This document shows, in pieces, positions 1 through 11,292 of a stretch of 64,000 nucleotides of DNA. The position numbers and the translations under genes are program-made. This DNA comes from Beverwykella pulmonaria (lineage: Eukaryota > Ascomycota > Dothideomycetes > Pleosporales > Melanommataceae), in contig BCHH01000001.1 in the NCBI GenBank assembly GCA_001599595.1, positions 4,779,818 to 4,843,817 of the forward strand, in the 5' to 3' direction. Numbering within the stretch: position 1 is the stretch's first letter; each line of letters starts with the position of its first letter. The notes below the pieces were generated by a model, which was not told where the DNA came from, did not search any database, and saw nothing but the letters and a program-made list of their open reading frames with translations.

Positions 1-429
1 CTGGGTGTTTGTTCTGAGGAGCAAGTCCGTATTCTACAGATACCACAACGACGCCCCCACCCTTCGCGGTCGCTCGGCAGAAAGAGTCGTCGCCGTCGAG
101 ATCGCCCATCGCCCACCCTCCGCCATGGTAGTACACGCCGACCGGCTTCCCGCCTGCGTAACCCTCCGGGGTGTAGATGCGGACTTTTAAGTCGTCGTCA
201 ATTGTGCGATCTTCGGTCTTCACGGCAGAGTCTGGTGCTGGGAAGGTGTATTTAGAGACCATCTTGGCTCCAATCTCGACGAATCCATCGACACATTTCG
301 AGAGGGGTCCGTAGAGGAGTGGACGTCCTCCGAATTCCTCTTCGAACTGTGAAGCATCAGCATCTGTCTCAGCTCTCAGCAACCCACGCTCACCTCAACC
401 CAAGGTGTTGCAAAGCCTTCAGAAGCCAT
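1..429 (-). CDS. Alpha/beta hydrolase fold-3 family protein, 5' part (runs off the left edge)
   Basis: This is the N-terminal ~127 residues of an esterase/lipase-like hydrolase of the hormone-sensitive-lipase group; the catalytic Ser-Asp-His part lies beyond base 1. Exon 1 (429-394) encodes MASEGFATPWVE, a 47-nt intron (393-347) follows, and exon 2 runs from 346 to the edge. The diagnostic feature is the oxyanion-hole motif HGGGW, preceded by VRIYTPEG and GVYY and followed by the family-typical SVEYGLAP. The start is the first ATG that splices in frame into the conserved exon. The gene is divergent from the acyl-CoA dehydrogenase at 775. Substrate cannot be told from this part. Confidence 0.88.
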
Positions 430-774
430 AGTCAGCTATCAGGTAGATGTATGAAGCCCAATTGCCCCTCCATCTCAACGCGTCTACATATATGGTGCAT
501 CAGCGTGACCAATCAGGAATGCTCACATCTAGTGGGTTGCGATGGAGCTGTGATGTCCGGAGCTAGCATTCCCAAACACAGAGTGGCCCAAGCTCCCTTA
601 CGCTTAAGGACTTCCGCTCCCCGCAACACCCTCGGCCTCCAACGTGTTCGCGCCGCCGGCTCCATCAGGCATAGCGACACCATGGTTGCTTTAAGTAATC
701 CGAAATATTGTCGACATCAAGCTACTCTTCTCTACCTACCGCCGTAGCAATAACCCCTAGCAAATCCATTCACA
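430..774. promoter_or_regulatory. Shared 5' intergenic region of the divergent hydrolase and acyl-CoA dehydrogenase genes
   Basis: These 345 bases separate two divergent start codons, so they must hold both promoters. I see no clear TATA box or binding site. The short open frame here (319-747) overlaps the hydrolase intron and looks like noise. Confidence 0.5.
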
Positions 775-2178
775 ATGGCCGACATTGACACCCACCCAGC
801 ATTCAATCGCATTCCGCCCTGGGTCAAGGCCAAGCTGCGCCCCATCGCCATTGAGAAGATCAAACAGGTCTACGAATGGGTAGAGACAGAATGCATTCCC
901 GCAGAGCGCATCTACAAGGCTCAATTAGCGGGCGACAAGTGGAAAACGCCTGCCATCATTCATGAGCTCAGGAAGAAGGCGAAGGCGCAGGGATTGTGGA
1001 ATTTATTCCTGCCGAACCATTTCAAGGAGAGCCCTGGGTTGACGAATCTGGAGTACTCGTGCTGCGCGGAGCTGATGGGGAGGGTGTATTGGGCGGCACA
1101 GGTGAGTCCCCTTCATGCCTCAGCATGTGGAATGAAGCTGATGCGGTGCTAGACGATGAACTGCCACGCCCCCGAAACCGGCAACATTGAGCTCCTTGCA
1201 AAGTACTGCACGCCCGAGCAGAAACAGCGCTGGCTGCACCCTCTCATGAACGGCGACATGTCCTCCGCGTACAGCATGACGGAGCCCGACGTCGCCTCCT
1301 CAGACGCCACGCAAATCGGCATACGGATGGAGATCACGGACAAGGAGGTCATCATAAACGGACGCAAGCTGTACGGGAACTGCCAGTACAACGACGAGAT
1401 GCAGCTGTTCATCCTGATGGGCTGCTCCGACCCCAAAAACCCCAATGCCTGGAACAGACACACAACCTTGGTTGTCCCTGCCAAAGCACCAGGCCTGAAG
1501 CAGGTGAGGAACCTCACAATCATGGGCTACGACTGGGCACCAGAGGGCCACGGCGAATACATCTACGAGAATGTCCGCGTACCCATTGAGAACATCATCC
1601 TGGGCCCCGGTCGCGCCTTCGAGATCGCCCAAGGCCGTCTCGGACCCGGTCGCATCCACCACTGCATGCGCTTGATTGGCCAAGCCGAGCGTGCGTACGA
1701 ACTTGCCCTCATCCGCTGCATCGAACCGCGCAAAAAGCCCCGTGGAAAGTTCATCGGCGAGTTCGACAGCAACATCGAGCGCATCGCCGACATGCGCATG
1801 ACTATTGACGGGATGCGGCTCGTCGTCCTCAACGCAGCAGATACCATGGACCTGCAAGGCAACAAAGCCGGCCGCTACGCCATCGCCCAGTCCAAGATCA
1901 TGGTTCCGAATGCGCTACTCAAAGTCATCGATGAGGCGATGCAGATGTATGGTGGCCAGGGCCTGACACAGCACACGCCGTTGCCGGAACTGTGGACGTA
2001 TGCGAGGTTCGTACGAGTGGCAGATGGCCCCGATTCGGCGCATAGACACCAGGTCGGACGCGATCAGATGAAGACTGCGCCGAGGTTTAGGGAGAGAGCG
2101 GAGGAGTACACAAGGAAGTATCACGAGTTGTGTAAGAAGTGGGATTTGGAGCCTGAGGAGTTCTGGGGCATCGTATAG
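775..2178 (+). CDS. Acyl-CoA dehydrogenase, ACAD11-like
   Basis: Flavin-dependent acyl-CoA dehydrogenase of 450 residues. Exon 1 is 775-1101, a 51-nt intron spans 1102-1152, and exon 2 is 1153-2178; the join is in phase 0 and restores the family motif TMNCHAPETGNIELL. Other family signatures are YSMTEPDVASSDATQI (FAD/substrate loop), GPGRIHHCMR, and MYGGQGLTQHTPL near the C terminus. Among ACADs the NC-APETGN motif and overall pattern resemble the dehydrogenase half of vertebrate ACAD10/ACAD11. The next gene downstream, same strand, encodes the matching kinase half. In mammals that pair of domains acts on 4-hydroxyacyl-CoA; the same role here is inference. A peroxisomal or mitochondrial location is possible, but I see no clear targeting signal. 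Confidence 0.93.
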
Positions 2179-2689
2179 ATGGTTAGATTTCACGTATATG
2201 TATATACTCCCTTTTCAACAATGACATTCCTCAAACTTCCCGATGTTACGGTTCAACTAAAGCGCTTAGCCTAACGTTTTCGTGAAAGCTGTCCATCTAC
2301 CCCACGGTTATCCTCTCCCGGCTCTAGCGGCATACCCTAGCGCGACGCGGAGTTCACGCCCCAGAGCTACTCTCCACCTCGGCTTCAGGCAGGCTCGAGG
2401 CAGAGGTGGGAAATTTCGGCGAAGAGATGGCCGCGAGTGGACCGGAGGCTGGCCTTGAGAGCTATGGGTTTGGAGCTAGGTTTCTTTCCTTCTGTGATCG
2501 TTCTCGACCTCTTCACGTCACGTTCGAAGAGCTCCCAGTCTCCAGTCAACTTTCCTCATTATTAGCATCGTAAAGCTTGCTCGCTTCAGCCCTTCAGAAC
2601 TCCAGACTCCTCCGTACAGCCACGGCTTGCATCTAGTGTCAAGCTCCACAAGCACTTCCCTCTCTCCACGTCTCAGATTCCAGATCAAC
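2179..2689. other. Intergenic: ACAD 3' region and kinase promoter
   Basis: About 510 bases without a supported gene. The part before 2690 is pyrimidine-rich, as is usual upstream of filamentous-fungal start codons. Nothing else recognised. Confidence 0.4.
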
Positions 2690-3961
2690 ATGGCAGGACC
2701 CGTCAGACAGCCGATCGACATCAAAGCACTTGAGAAGTACATCGACGCCCATGTGCCAGCAATTAAGACTCCAATCACACTCAAACAAGTAGATCTCTCA
2801 TCTCACTACCTCAAAGTACTCTGCCTAACTCAGACCTCCAGTTCGGTTTCGGCCAATCCAACCCCACATATCAAGTCCTCTCCGCCGACACCTCCAAATA
2901 CGTGCTGCGGAAGAAACCCCCAGGGAAGCTTGTCAATGCCTCAGCGCACAAAGTCGAGCGAGAATACCGGATCCTAAACGCGCTCCAAAACACCGATGTG
3001 CCCGTGCCCAAGGTCTACGGCTTATGTGAAGACGCGGAGATAATTGGAAGTGCATTTTACATCATGGAGTTCCTCGACGGTCGCATCTTCACATCTCCCG
3101 ATATCCCCGGCGTTTCAGCAGAGGAAAGAAACGAAATGTGGCACGATGCCGTACGTACCTTGGGGAAGCTGCATAGGTTAAATCCGAAAGAGATTGGGCT
3201 CGAGGGGTACGGGAAGCCAGCGGGGTTCTACGATAGACAAGTGAAGACTTTTACACAGTTGGGTGACGCGCAGAGCAAAGTTAAAGATATAGAGAGTGGG
3301 AGGGAGGTGGGCGAAGTGCCGCGGATGGGGGAGTTGGTACAGTTCTTCGAGAGCGGAAAGTTGAAGCCTAAGGACCGAGGAACCCCAATACACGGAGACT
3401 ACAAGATCGACAACCTGGTGTACCACAAGTCGGAGCCGAGGGTTATCGGAATTCTGGAGTAAGTTGGTCTACGGTCCCGTTTCGCCCCAATTTAGTAGAC
3501 CTGAGTTACAGCTGCCATGGAATTGATACTAACGTTACCACAGCTGGGAAATGAGCACAATAGGCCACCCCCTCTCCGACCTGTCGAATCTTATCGTCCC
3601 GTGGACGATCTCAGCTTTCTCCCTTGAACGCCGCAACTCGCACCCTGCGTTCGTGTCACAAAATACCATCTCTTCCACGTCATCAGCACTCGCCCCCGGC
3701 CTCCCCACCCGCGCTCAGTGCATAACTTGGTACAAGGAAGTCGCTGGCTGGGACCCAGCCCCGGAACTCGGCTGGAGCACTGCATTTGCCATGTGGAGGG
3801 ATAGCATTATTTTTCAGGGTATTGCGTCAAGATATGCTGTGAGGCAAGCGAGTAGTATGGAGGCAAAAAAGGTTGGCCAGGAGATGGGGCCTGCGGCAGA
3901 AATTTGTTGGGAGTTGGTGAGGAGGGTCAAGGAAGGGGTGGGCGCGAAGGCGAGGTTGTAG
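2690..3961 (+). CDS. Aminoglycoside phosphotransferase (APH)-family kinase, ACAD10/11 kinase-half-like
   Basis: Small-molecule kinase of 377 residues with the APH/choline-kinase fold. Exons are 2690-2788, 2842-3458 and 3544-3961; introns are 53 and 85 nt. The second splice turns an apparent ILE-stop into [16 protein letters not shown], the metal-binding Asp segment of this family, which confirms it. The catalytic loop is HGDYKIDN (His217, Asp219, Asn224) and the second metal Asp is about residue 239. N-terminal family motifs are [10 protein letters not shown] and [11 protein letters not shown]. In vertebrates this domain is fused to an ACAD in ACAD10/ACAD11, and in bacteria the LvaA kinase and LvaC ACAD of levulinate catabolism are an analogous pair. 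Expected reaction: phosphorylation of the 4-hydroxyl of 4-hydroxyacyl-CoA before elimination by the neighbouring ACAD (inference). Confidence 0.92.
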
Positions 3962-5656
3962 GAGGATTGGTTGGATGTTATAGGAGTATGGGACTCGCGA
4001 ATTTAGTACTTGTGAATGTGCGCATCGTGGTACAGGTGTACTCCTGATCTAGTAGTTCTTTGGAAGCATATTAGATCAATTGCAAAAGACCTTTCATCTT
4101 ATAATTAAAAGAGTTCCAAGAATGAATATATCTCTACACTACGTCGCTGTATCTTTCAGGCACGCGACCATGTTTTAATGTCTATTCTCCCTAGATGGAA
4201 GCTACAGGCCCAAATCCCGGCAGCTTAAACTATCATAATGATGCTCTGGGTATTTTAATAGCATGAATTTTGATCATTCCAGCACGTTAAGCACAGGGGT
4301 TCATCTTCCACTGTCGTAGCGCAACCCCAAGGTTATTACTCATTCAAAACCGGAGCACGAAGACAAAATACACTCAAAATATGTATCTACTTCGCTACTT
4401 ACCGCAGTGCCTCTGCCTTCATCTCAGTAGGCTTCATCGCCCTCTCACAATCCTAGCCCCGCCCCACAATTTGCTAACAGACCGGCGCAGCCTCAAACCT
4501 CTCCAGTATTAAAAGATGGACTGCTTCAAGAACATCAATGGAGAAGCCACAATCTTTGTCATCACCCTCCGGAATATCCTTGGTTTTGGCTCCTTGTATG
4601 CCATTAATCCATGTATCTAGAATCAAGGTGAACTATGTGTATAGTAATTTCGTAGGGCTGGGAAATGGAACGCAGCACAAAACCACATTTAACGGCAAGG
4701 TAAAAGAATGAGGGACAGTTAACAAACGTTAGCATTCACCTAAAATGATATGTATTCCTCTATCGAGCGCTTCTATCACTGACTTCTAATGTGGGGTATC
4801 CAATATATCCTGACTTTGGTGTGTATCGATAACTGATTCATCTCAAGGTGATTGTAGATAGCTTCAATCGCAACTGAAGCTGTATCTCATAATCTTTCAG
4901 CATGATCGCAGAGGATATCTGACTTATTAAGCTACCTAGCCATGCCTGCATGTTATAAGAACATGATATTAACATCCACCCTCTTTATAATATTTCCTAA
5001 ATACACTCCTAAAGCACAAAATGGTCGCCAAACTCCGCAGCCCAACTAATTCGGCTCATTCATCCACAGCTGACTCAGAAATTTCGTAGAAATTTCGATC
5101 TGTGTGCGACGCTCATGGATAATTTCGTGATGAGACTGATCTGTAGCCAGGACACCGAAGGCTAATTGAGCGTGTCGGAGATAGGGGATTCAACGGGTAA
5201 GTTAATAAGAAAAAGAATCATGCAAGATGGTCGGTGACAAGATCACAGTCGTAGTTTAATTGGATAAATGTCGTTTCAAGATAACATAGTATGGCTCGCT
5301 GGTACATGTAGTTGAAGAGCTCATGAAGCAGCTCAGAAAACTCCCTGAGCTCTTTTAGCTTAACGGCCATAGCCGGTGATAATCTTCAGACCGAGAACCA
5401 GGCAGTGCAGACTTGAGATTTTTCGTCCTTGGCTCTGTTAATTCAGTGATGCTCTCGACGCACTTATAGAACTCTTTCAGAAACCCAAGGACATATTCAT
5501 CAACCAGCAGCACATCCGGCGATGTGAGCAGCTGACGAGGCAAAAATCTGGCAGTGTCTAGATGGTGCACCAAATTTTCCTCTTTATTCCCTCGAATAGC
5601 CTGCAGTAGCTACGTCAGGAAGTGTGTGAGAGACTCAACACCGCGCTACAAGATTC
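3962..5656. other. AT-rich gene-free stretch
   Basis: About 1.7 kb of AT-rich DNA with no long open frame. A 72-residue frame on the minus strand (5573-5355) has a protein-like composition, but I recognise no family. The composition fits an old, mutated repeat region leading into the solo LTR at 5657. Confidence 0.4.
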
Positions 5657-5859
5657 TGTCACGAGTAGAAGCGGAAGTCAACTGTCTGATGGAAAGTGTG
5701 TATAAAGAGTGAGAAAGCCGTGAAGAGCTGACTGCTCGCACGACGACTATATATACCCATGAAGGGTGAGCTAGCTAGAATAGGACATATGGTATGTCAT
5801 GTGAGACACGTGACATATGTGATACACGTGACATAGTAGAACACGTGATATACGTGACA
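5657..5859 (+). mobile_element. Solo LTR, family B copy 1 (203 bp)
   Basis: The element begins TGTCACGAG and ends CGTGACA, giving the usual TG...CA ends within a TGTCA/TGACA inverted terminal repeat. It is flanked by a perfect 5-bp target-site duplication, gattc (5652-5656 and 5860-5864). It shares long blocks with the copy at 19332, including AAAGCCGTGAAGAGCT and ACGACGACTATATATACCC, and carries extra CACGTGA-type repeats near its 3' end. No internal retrotransposon sequence remains. The TATATATA block near 5748 could be the LTR's own TATA box. Confidence 0.88.
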
Positions 5860-6765
5860 GATTCTTACCTTGACAAAACATAACACAAGGATGGTAGTAA
5901 GCAACAGCAAAGAATCGATAGATGTAGTCGCATGAGCAGTGAAGCTATTTTTCAAGTGCAAAGTGCAAACCAAAGTAAGTTCAAATCTCAATATTGATTT
6001 TACTATTGAAAATGCGATTCGCGTAGTGGACGCCGCTAAGCGCGAGGACACTGTACAAGACAGTATCGGGATAATTAGTGCAGGCCAATATGTGGAAGCA
6101 CAGTGAAAAAAGAATCCAATAAACCTCGTTGGGTTGACACTGTGTTATACGTTCTTTCGAGCCAGTGCTGATCCAGCATTGATACAAGAGGTAACAAGAG
6201 CACGCGTGAGCGATAATGCTTGGTTGGTGGGACTGAATCTTCAGCGTAGCATTCACAAGTCTGGTAAATGATCTTTTATCGCAAAAAGTGGTAGTACCGT
6301 TCAAGTCTACGTGTGTGACACGCACGGGAAGATAGGGTTGGAAGTCCAGCTGCACAGTAGAACATAGCGCAGGCGTGTTAATTTTCGAAGATCGCACAGC
6401 TTCTTCCTTCAACAACCAGTTGAATCAGGTCGACGTTTCTGATCACTGGGTACAATAGGTGGAGTTCCCACATGGTTAGGTGAGTGTAGAGCTATGCGTG
6501 CACGGTTCGGAACGCTAAGGCCACGTTCAGCAGGGATCGCATTTGGAGACTTCATGCGGCAATCTTGTGTCTTGGTGGTTGTCTATACGGGGCATGACTC
6601 TTTAAAAAAATGGCTTGCATATCGATATGTGCTCTGAGCTTTCAATTCCCGATCTGTTGTGCCTATTAGCAAAGGGCCGAATCACATGCACTGCCATTCA
6701 CCGTGTTTCCACAAGACACAGATACCTCCGCCAGATCACACACCTCTCTGAAGGATAGGCCATAG
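5860..6765. other. Gene-free stretch between solo LTR and dioxygenase pseudogene
   Basis: About 900 bases. A 144-residue open frame on the minus strand (6415-5981) is the longest; I recognise no domain in it, so I do not annotate it. The 5' part of the PhyH pseudogene may be hidden here in unrecognisable form. Confidence 0.35.
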
Positions 6766-7467
6766 ACGGGCGACTTCTTTCCACCAGAAACAAGTTCCTC
6801 TCCAAACAAGCTTTTCAGTGTCGAGAGCAGTGCTAACAGGCCTTACAAGCGCGTAATAGGACTCGTCAAGAAGTTTCAGGCATTCACCGAGCGAATCCCT
6901 AGGAATCGAATCTACCGTGACATATGCGATAACTTGCTCACCAGTGTGCACGAATCCTGGCTAAGCCAGAAGCTCGAGTCCAGTGTCTCGCACTCGCAAT
7001 TCAACAATATCATCGTCTTCAGCGTTGGTCCCAGTGCGCGACGCCAGGACCTGCATCGTGATGACATGAATTGGCACAACGACCTCACTGCCCTCACATC
7101 ACACGGACTACACCACCGGACGTGACGTGGCAACCGGCTTCTTCGTGGCGGGCAAAAAGACTACTAAAGCAAATGGCGCCACACGCTTCATCCCGTGGAG
7201 CCAGCCGCCCATGTTATGGTGGGAGTGCAAATACGATGACGGATGAGCGTTTGATCGTCTCATGCTTTTTGACGAAGGGGCTTCTTGCGGCAGGAGGAGA
7301 ATCAATATCTGACAAACCCACTAGAGAGTATGAAGTGGTATGAGCCAGATATACGGAAGATGATCAGTGCATTAGGTGTCGGCTCCGTTTCTGGGGTGGT
7401 GAATTGGGAGGATCCGCGAGCACTATTGCTGGGCAAAGGAGAGGAGTTGAGGGCAGACCTGCACTAG
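6766..7467 (+). pseudogene. Phytanoyl-CoA dioxygenase (PhyH) family pseudogene
   Basis: Remnant of a non-haem Fe(II)/2-oxoglutarate oxygenase. Recognisable pieces in order: GDFFPPET, RVIGLVKKF, IYRDICDNLLTS, FNNIIVFSVGP, the iron-ligand motif LHRDDM (His-x-Asp), then after a frame change VATGFFVAGKKTTKANGATRFIP, then in another frame GGSANTMTDERLIVSCFLTKG, and finally RQEENQYLTNPLE and MKWYEPDIRKM. Breaks: a stop/frameshift near 7116, an apparent deletion of about 20 codons near 7200, a further frameshift near 7290, and a stop just upstream of 6766 that cuts off the N terminus. Fungal members act in secondary metabolism or alpha-oxidation; the original substrate cannot be told. It cannot make a working enzyme as it stands. 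Confidence 0.85.
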
Positions 7468-8516
7468 CGGGGGCCGGGCTTCTTCGATTCGCCATTATTT
7501 GAATAATACAGAGAAATTCCGCTTTTGATGCACCAAGCTAGCTTTCAACCCCCTGTACCGGTAAGGAACTACAGAAATTAAACTTTGGCTGCCTTTCATG
7601 CACACTCCGTTGGCAAGCACAAAGCTTGGTTGTTTACTCGGAGTACGGAACTGTCGACCGACCCGTTGGCGACTTGGAAGTTCCCAAGTTGTGCGACATC
7701 CCTAACATCGGAAAATTCGAAGCTTTCGCGTTTCTACCAGGCACCACGGTTGACAGCCGCCACCGCGACACCATCCGTGAATCAGGGCTGCAGGATCTGC
7801 ACGTACAGGCAAATACACTTCGTCCATCACGCCTCGCCTCTCCAATGATGTCCATCAGCACCGTGTTCCGAACCGACTGGACATATCCCGGTGGTGGCAG
7901 AACGCTCATGATGTGGGCACTAAGGAGTCACGAGTGTCTTCCGGGCGGGTTACGAGGGGCCGAATTGCGCCATGTGCAGATGTAGAGACGGTCCAATAGT
8001 GCTCATTCGGCATGCCTAGGAAACACCAGATGCGCCAGCAAAGCTGGCTCCACGTGAGCTACACTCACGCCTCTGCCCCTCAGCTTCGCGAGCTGAGGCC
8101 TCAGGGGAAACGAAGATGCCCCAACAGATGTGGCCAAGAGTGTAGCACGCTCGCGACAGTTTCGGAATCGGCAATTGGCCCGTGCGCAGCCAGTGAAGAT
8201 CTATTGTGACGTTTCCACGACCCCTCTCTATCCTTGTCTCCAACCGCCCGCTAGAGATCTCCACACCTCCACACACTTGCCATGCCATCGTCAAATCAAT
8301 TTCGCGACGCTGCTAGCTCGAGGGGGGGGGCTTCTCGGGCTTCTTGGCGCGCATTATCGAAGTTCTTAAAAAAGACCGGACTGCGGCTGAGCAGCAGCTC
8401 ACTAATGAGTCTGGCGCAGCCCACTTCGCGAGATTGCGAGCCTTGTAACGGTCCCGTAAACCTTCTGCTCTCCACTACATTACGCTTTCTTGCTCCGATT
8501 CCATTCTTCATTCGAG
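7468..8516. other. Intergenic stretch with an unassigned open frame
   Basis: A 119-residue plus-strand frame at 7626-7985 contains protein-like text, but I can match it to no family; it may be another gene relic beside the PhyH pseudogene. The last 300 bases are the 5' region of the gene at 8517. Confidence 0.3.
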
Positions 8517-9248
8517 ATGAACATGTCGGCCATGGATGCACACACACCCCACCAGCAGTCGCTGCTCAAGAGATCGACGTCGATATGGCGCCGGCTCTCC
8601 AAACGCGAACGCGAGCGGCCAGTGGTAATCTCTCCACCTCTACCTCCAGCTCCCGTTTCTATTTCTGCTCCTTCAAGCTCTCCGGTTCTTTCAAACGGCC
8701 TGCGACGGACAAAGACACATAAACTGCAGAAACGCACTCCAGAGACATCAATGCACAAGAACGTCATCACAACCCACATGCAGCGCATCGACCTCGACAT
8801 CTCTTCCCCTATGAAATGCCCAGAGCCAAAAACCACGAGCATTTCCTCCACACGCGTCCTCCGCGCCGACATGCGGACCTCTTCCTTCCCTTCCACATCA
8901 CATACCCAAACAGTATCTTGGAACATCTTCCTTACCCCGGACCAAGTCTACAGCCTCGTCATGGGATTCCGACCAGAACAGATGGACGACAAATGGTTCA
9001 TCTACTCCGAGGGGCCCGACAATTCCGGCAAATTCAAAGTGCACTTTCATCGCAGCTGGACGGGCATCAAGGTCGCTGAGCTATTCGTCCTGATAGACCT
9101 GAAAGGGCTGGGGGCGGGCAAGATCGTGGGCATCAAGTGGAACGGCAGCGAGCAGACGAACGGGATGAATGAAGAGGAGGCAAAGTACATGATTGCTACG
9201 ACGTGCACATGGGTCCTGGGTGTTCACCTCGACAGGGTACTTTCCTAA
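8517..9248 (+). CDS. Conserved fungal hypothetical protein
   Basis: Single-exon gene for a 243-residue protein. The N-terminal half (to about residue 130) is basic, Ser/Pro-rich and probably disordered. The C-terminal half is a compact domain with the segments SWNIFLTPDQVYSLVMGF, MDDKWFIYSEGP and VHFHRSWTGIKVAEL, a pattern I associate with a widespread but uncharacterised fungal family. The open frame continues upstream without an ATG, so the ATG at 8517 (followed by another at 8523) is taken as the start. No signal peptide or membrane segment. Function unknown. Confidence 0.75.
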   Translation: MNMSAMDAHTPHQQSLLKRSTSIWRRLSKRERERPVVISPPLPPAPVSISAPSSSPVLSNGLRRTKTHKLQKRTPETSMHKNVITTHMQRIDLDISSPMKCPEPKTTSISSTRVLRADMRTSSFPSTSHTQTVSWNIFLTPDQVYSLVMGFRPEQMDDKWFIYSEGPDNSGKFKVHFHRSWTGIKVAELFVLIDLKGLGAGKIVGIKWNGSEQTNGMNEEEAKYMIATTCTWVLGVHLDRVLS

Positions 9249-11292
9249 ATCCGGGCATTTCGCGAATCATCGATCAAATTGAGTATTTCGGGTTACGATT
9301 CGCGAGCGCGGAATTCAAAGTCGGTATACTGAAGTGGAGTTTCGGTTGCTAGCGGGTATGGGTTAGACCGTCGACTTTTCATTGGCCTTGTTTTTCGTCA
9401 GGTCAGGTCAGGCCAGGGGGCTGAGCAAACACTTGAACACTTCGTTCTTTTCTTGTGATATCCTAGTGAGGCGCATTCGGGAATGCGCAGCATACCTTCT
9501 TGGTGGAGGCTGGGGAGTGTGGTTTTAGTTGGATGGGTTTCATTTTGTCTTCACCGTTTGAGCGTTTTCGTCGTTCTATTCTTTCTCTCTTTCCTGGCAG
9601 ACACTATACGTCTAAGCCTCAGTTCTGACGGCCTTTCCATCTACGAAATTGTTTCTGGGGCGCTTCATATTTCAGCCATGCCCATCAAATGTTTTATCTC
9701 GTCTACATAGAAACGTGAGACGAGAAATGAGGCACACGATTTACTGTCTTCAATGGCATATATTTCTATTCGGGGTTCCGACATATTTAAACAAAGGCTC
9801 TTCTGCGTTGATTGTGCCTTCCCCATAATCGATAATCTCACTGTCACAATATTTTCTCACTATACGCACCAAGCTTAGATAAAGTGCACTCCTCACCACC
9901 ATGTAAACAGAGTCCAATTCCAATTTCTACACAACCATTGCACTCATTGCGATCCTTTCCAATTTTAGTCTAATCCCTCGCCTCAGACATTTGAGACAAA
10001 GCCTCAAATCGCACCTGTGAGATCGGGCGTGCGATAGCACTCTCCCCACTGGACAACAAACCGGCTCTAAGCCCCCAACATCCCGACCCATCTAACGGTA
10101 ACAACAAGCAAGCTCATCCCATAAACTATCACCGTATTAAATAAAATTCTTCTCGGGCTCCACTCCTCATTATCTCAACGATCAGCTTGACAATTACAAT
10201 CTAGTGTGCTAGTAGTCAAAGCACTGTATACCGCATCCCTATGCCACAATTATTGGCACACATCTCCAATCCCACCATCCCTGCTCCCTTTCCCAGCTCT
10301 AGAAAAGTGAGACAACTCACGGATCCTCCTGGCCAGGAACAATCCCACTGACTATTAACACTAAGCTTCAAATCCGAGCACCCACTATCAGTTCCACAAT
10401 AAAAGACGGCTCAAACTGGGTGCCATCTTCCAGCCCGTCTATCTCTACGATTTGTTCGCAGCAAATGTGTACCTAGCACACGGATTGAATAAGAAAGGGA
10501 ATGCATATCCAAATGCATGTCCAAATGCAGACTTGAATGGCTATTTAACAAAGCAGTATGAGCGTTATTTTCAAAGAAGAGTGGTGAGTCTCGTTCCCTT
10601 GTACCGGACAAGGAATCTGGAACTAGACGGCTTGAGTCTTCTCTAAAGGGACTTCTTCAATCGTTGCAAGTGTGTACGCATGTGCATACCACCCCACTCG
10701 AATCGGCATATTGGGAAGATAGAGAGACAATATGAAACCACATCAAGCCGCCAGTATTTACTCGATTTTCGACCCCACCATTCTCTCGTTCTTTTAGTCT
10801 AAACACCAAACTCTGACATATTACTCTCCAAAATCACCATCCTCTCTCTACTTCCCCTCCTTGTAGCACTTCTAATCCCCAACCCCAAGTCCCGTGGCAG
10901 AATACAGCACCACAGTTACCTGGACCCTTTCGGAGATATCTCGCCCCGCCTGCTACGCCTACACATCTCCCACAGGCCTCAAACTCAGCCTCGTCAGCTT
11001 CGCCTTCTCCAACGACCGAGCAGACTATACTGCGTTCTGCAAGGTTAGTTAAAGGCGATATAAAACAAGGTTGATACATGTATGCTTGCTCCTGTATTAA
11101 AAAAATAGTCATGCTCTAATAAAGGTGACTACGAGCTGGGATTGTCACATAGAGTATTGATTCATTGAAGCTTTTGGATCTAAGGAATGCGTTGAACGCA
11201 ACTATGACGAGGGAATAAAAAACTATCAATGCATCCTAATGTGATAAGATGGCAATTGAAAATTTTGTTGATAATTGACCCGCCAGAAGATC
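9249..11292. other. Gene-poor 2 kb interval
   Basis: No supported gene. A run from about 10818 looks like a signal peptide (ILLSKITILSLLPLLVALL) that lacks an ATG (ATA in its place) and then continues after a frame change as VAEYSTTVTWTLSEIS to about 11049, where a GTTAGT donor-like site follows. It may be a decayed secreted-protein gene (see findings). The rest shows nothing clear. Confidence 0.35.

Noticed and set aside
5981..6415. 144-residue minus-strand frame
   Set aside because: No recognisable domain, AT-rich surroundings, and no support beyond length.
7626..7985. 119-residue plus-strand frame with protein-like text
   Set aside because: I can match no family, no start context or splice pattern supports it, and it lies beside a pseudogene; kept only as a note.
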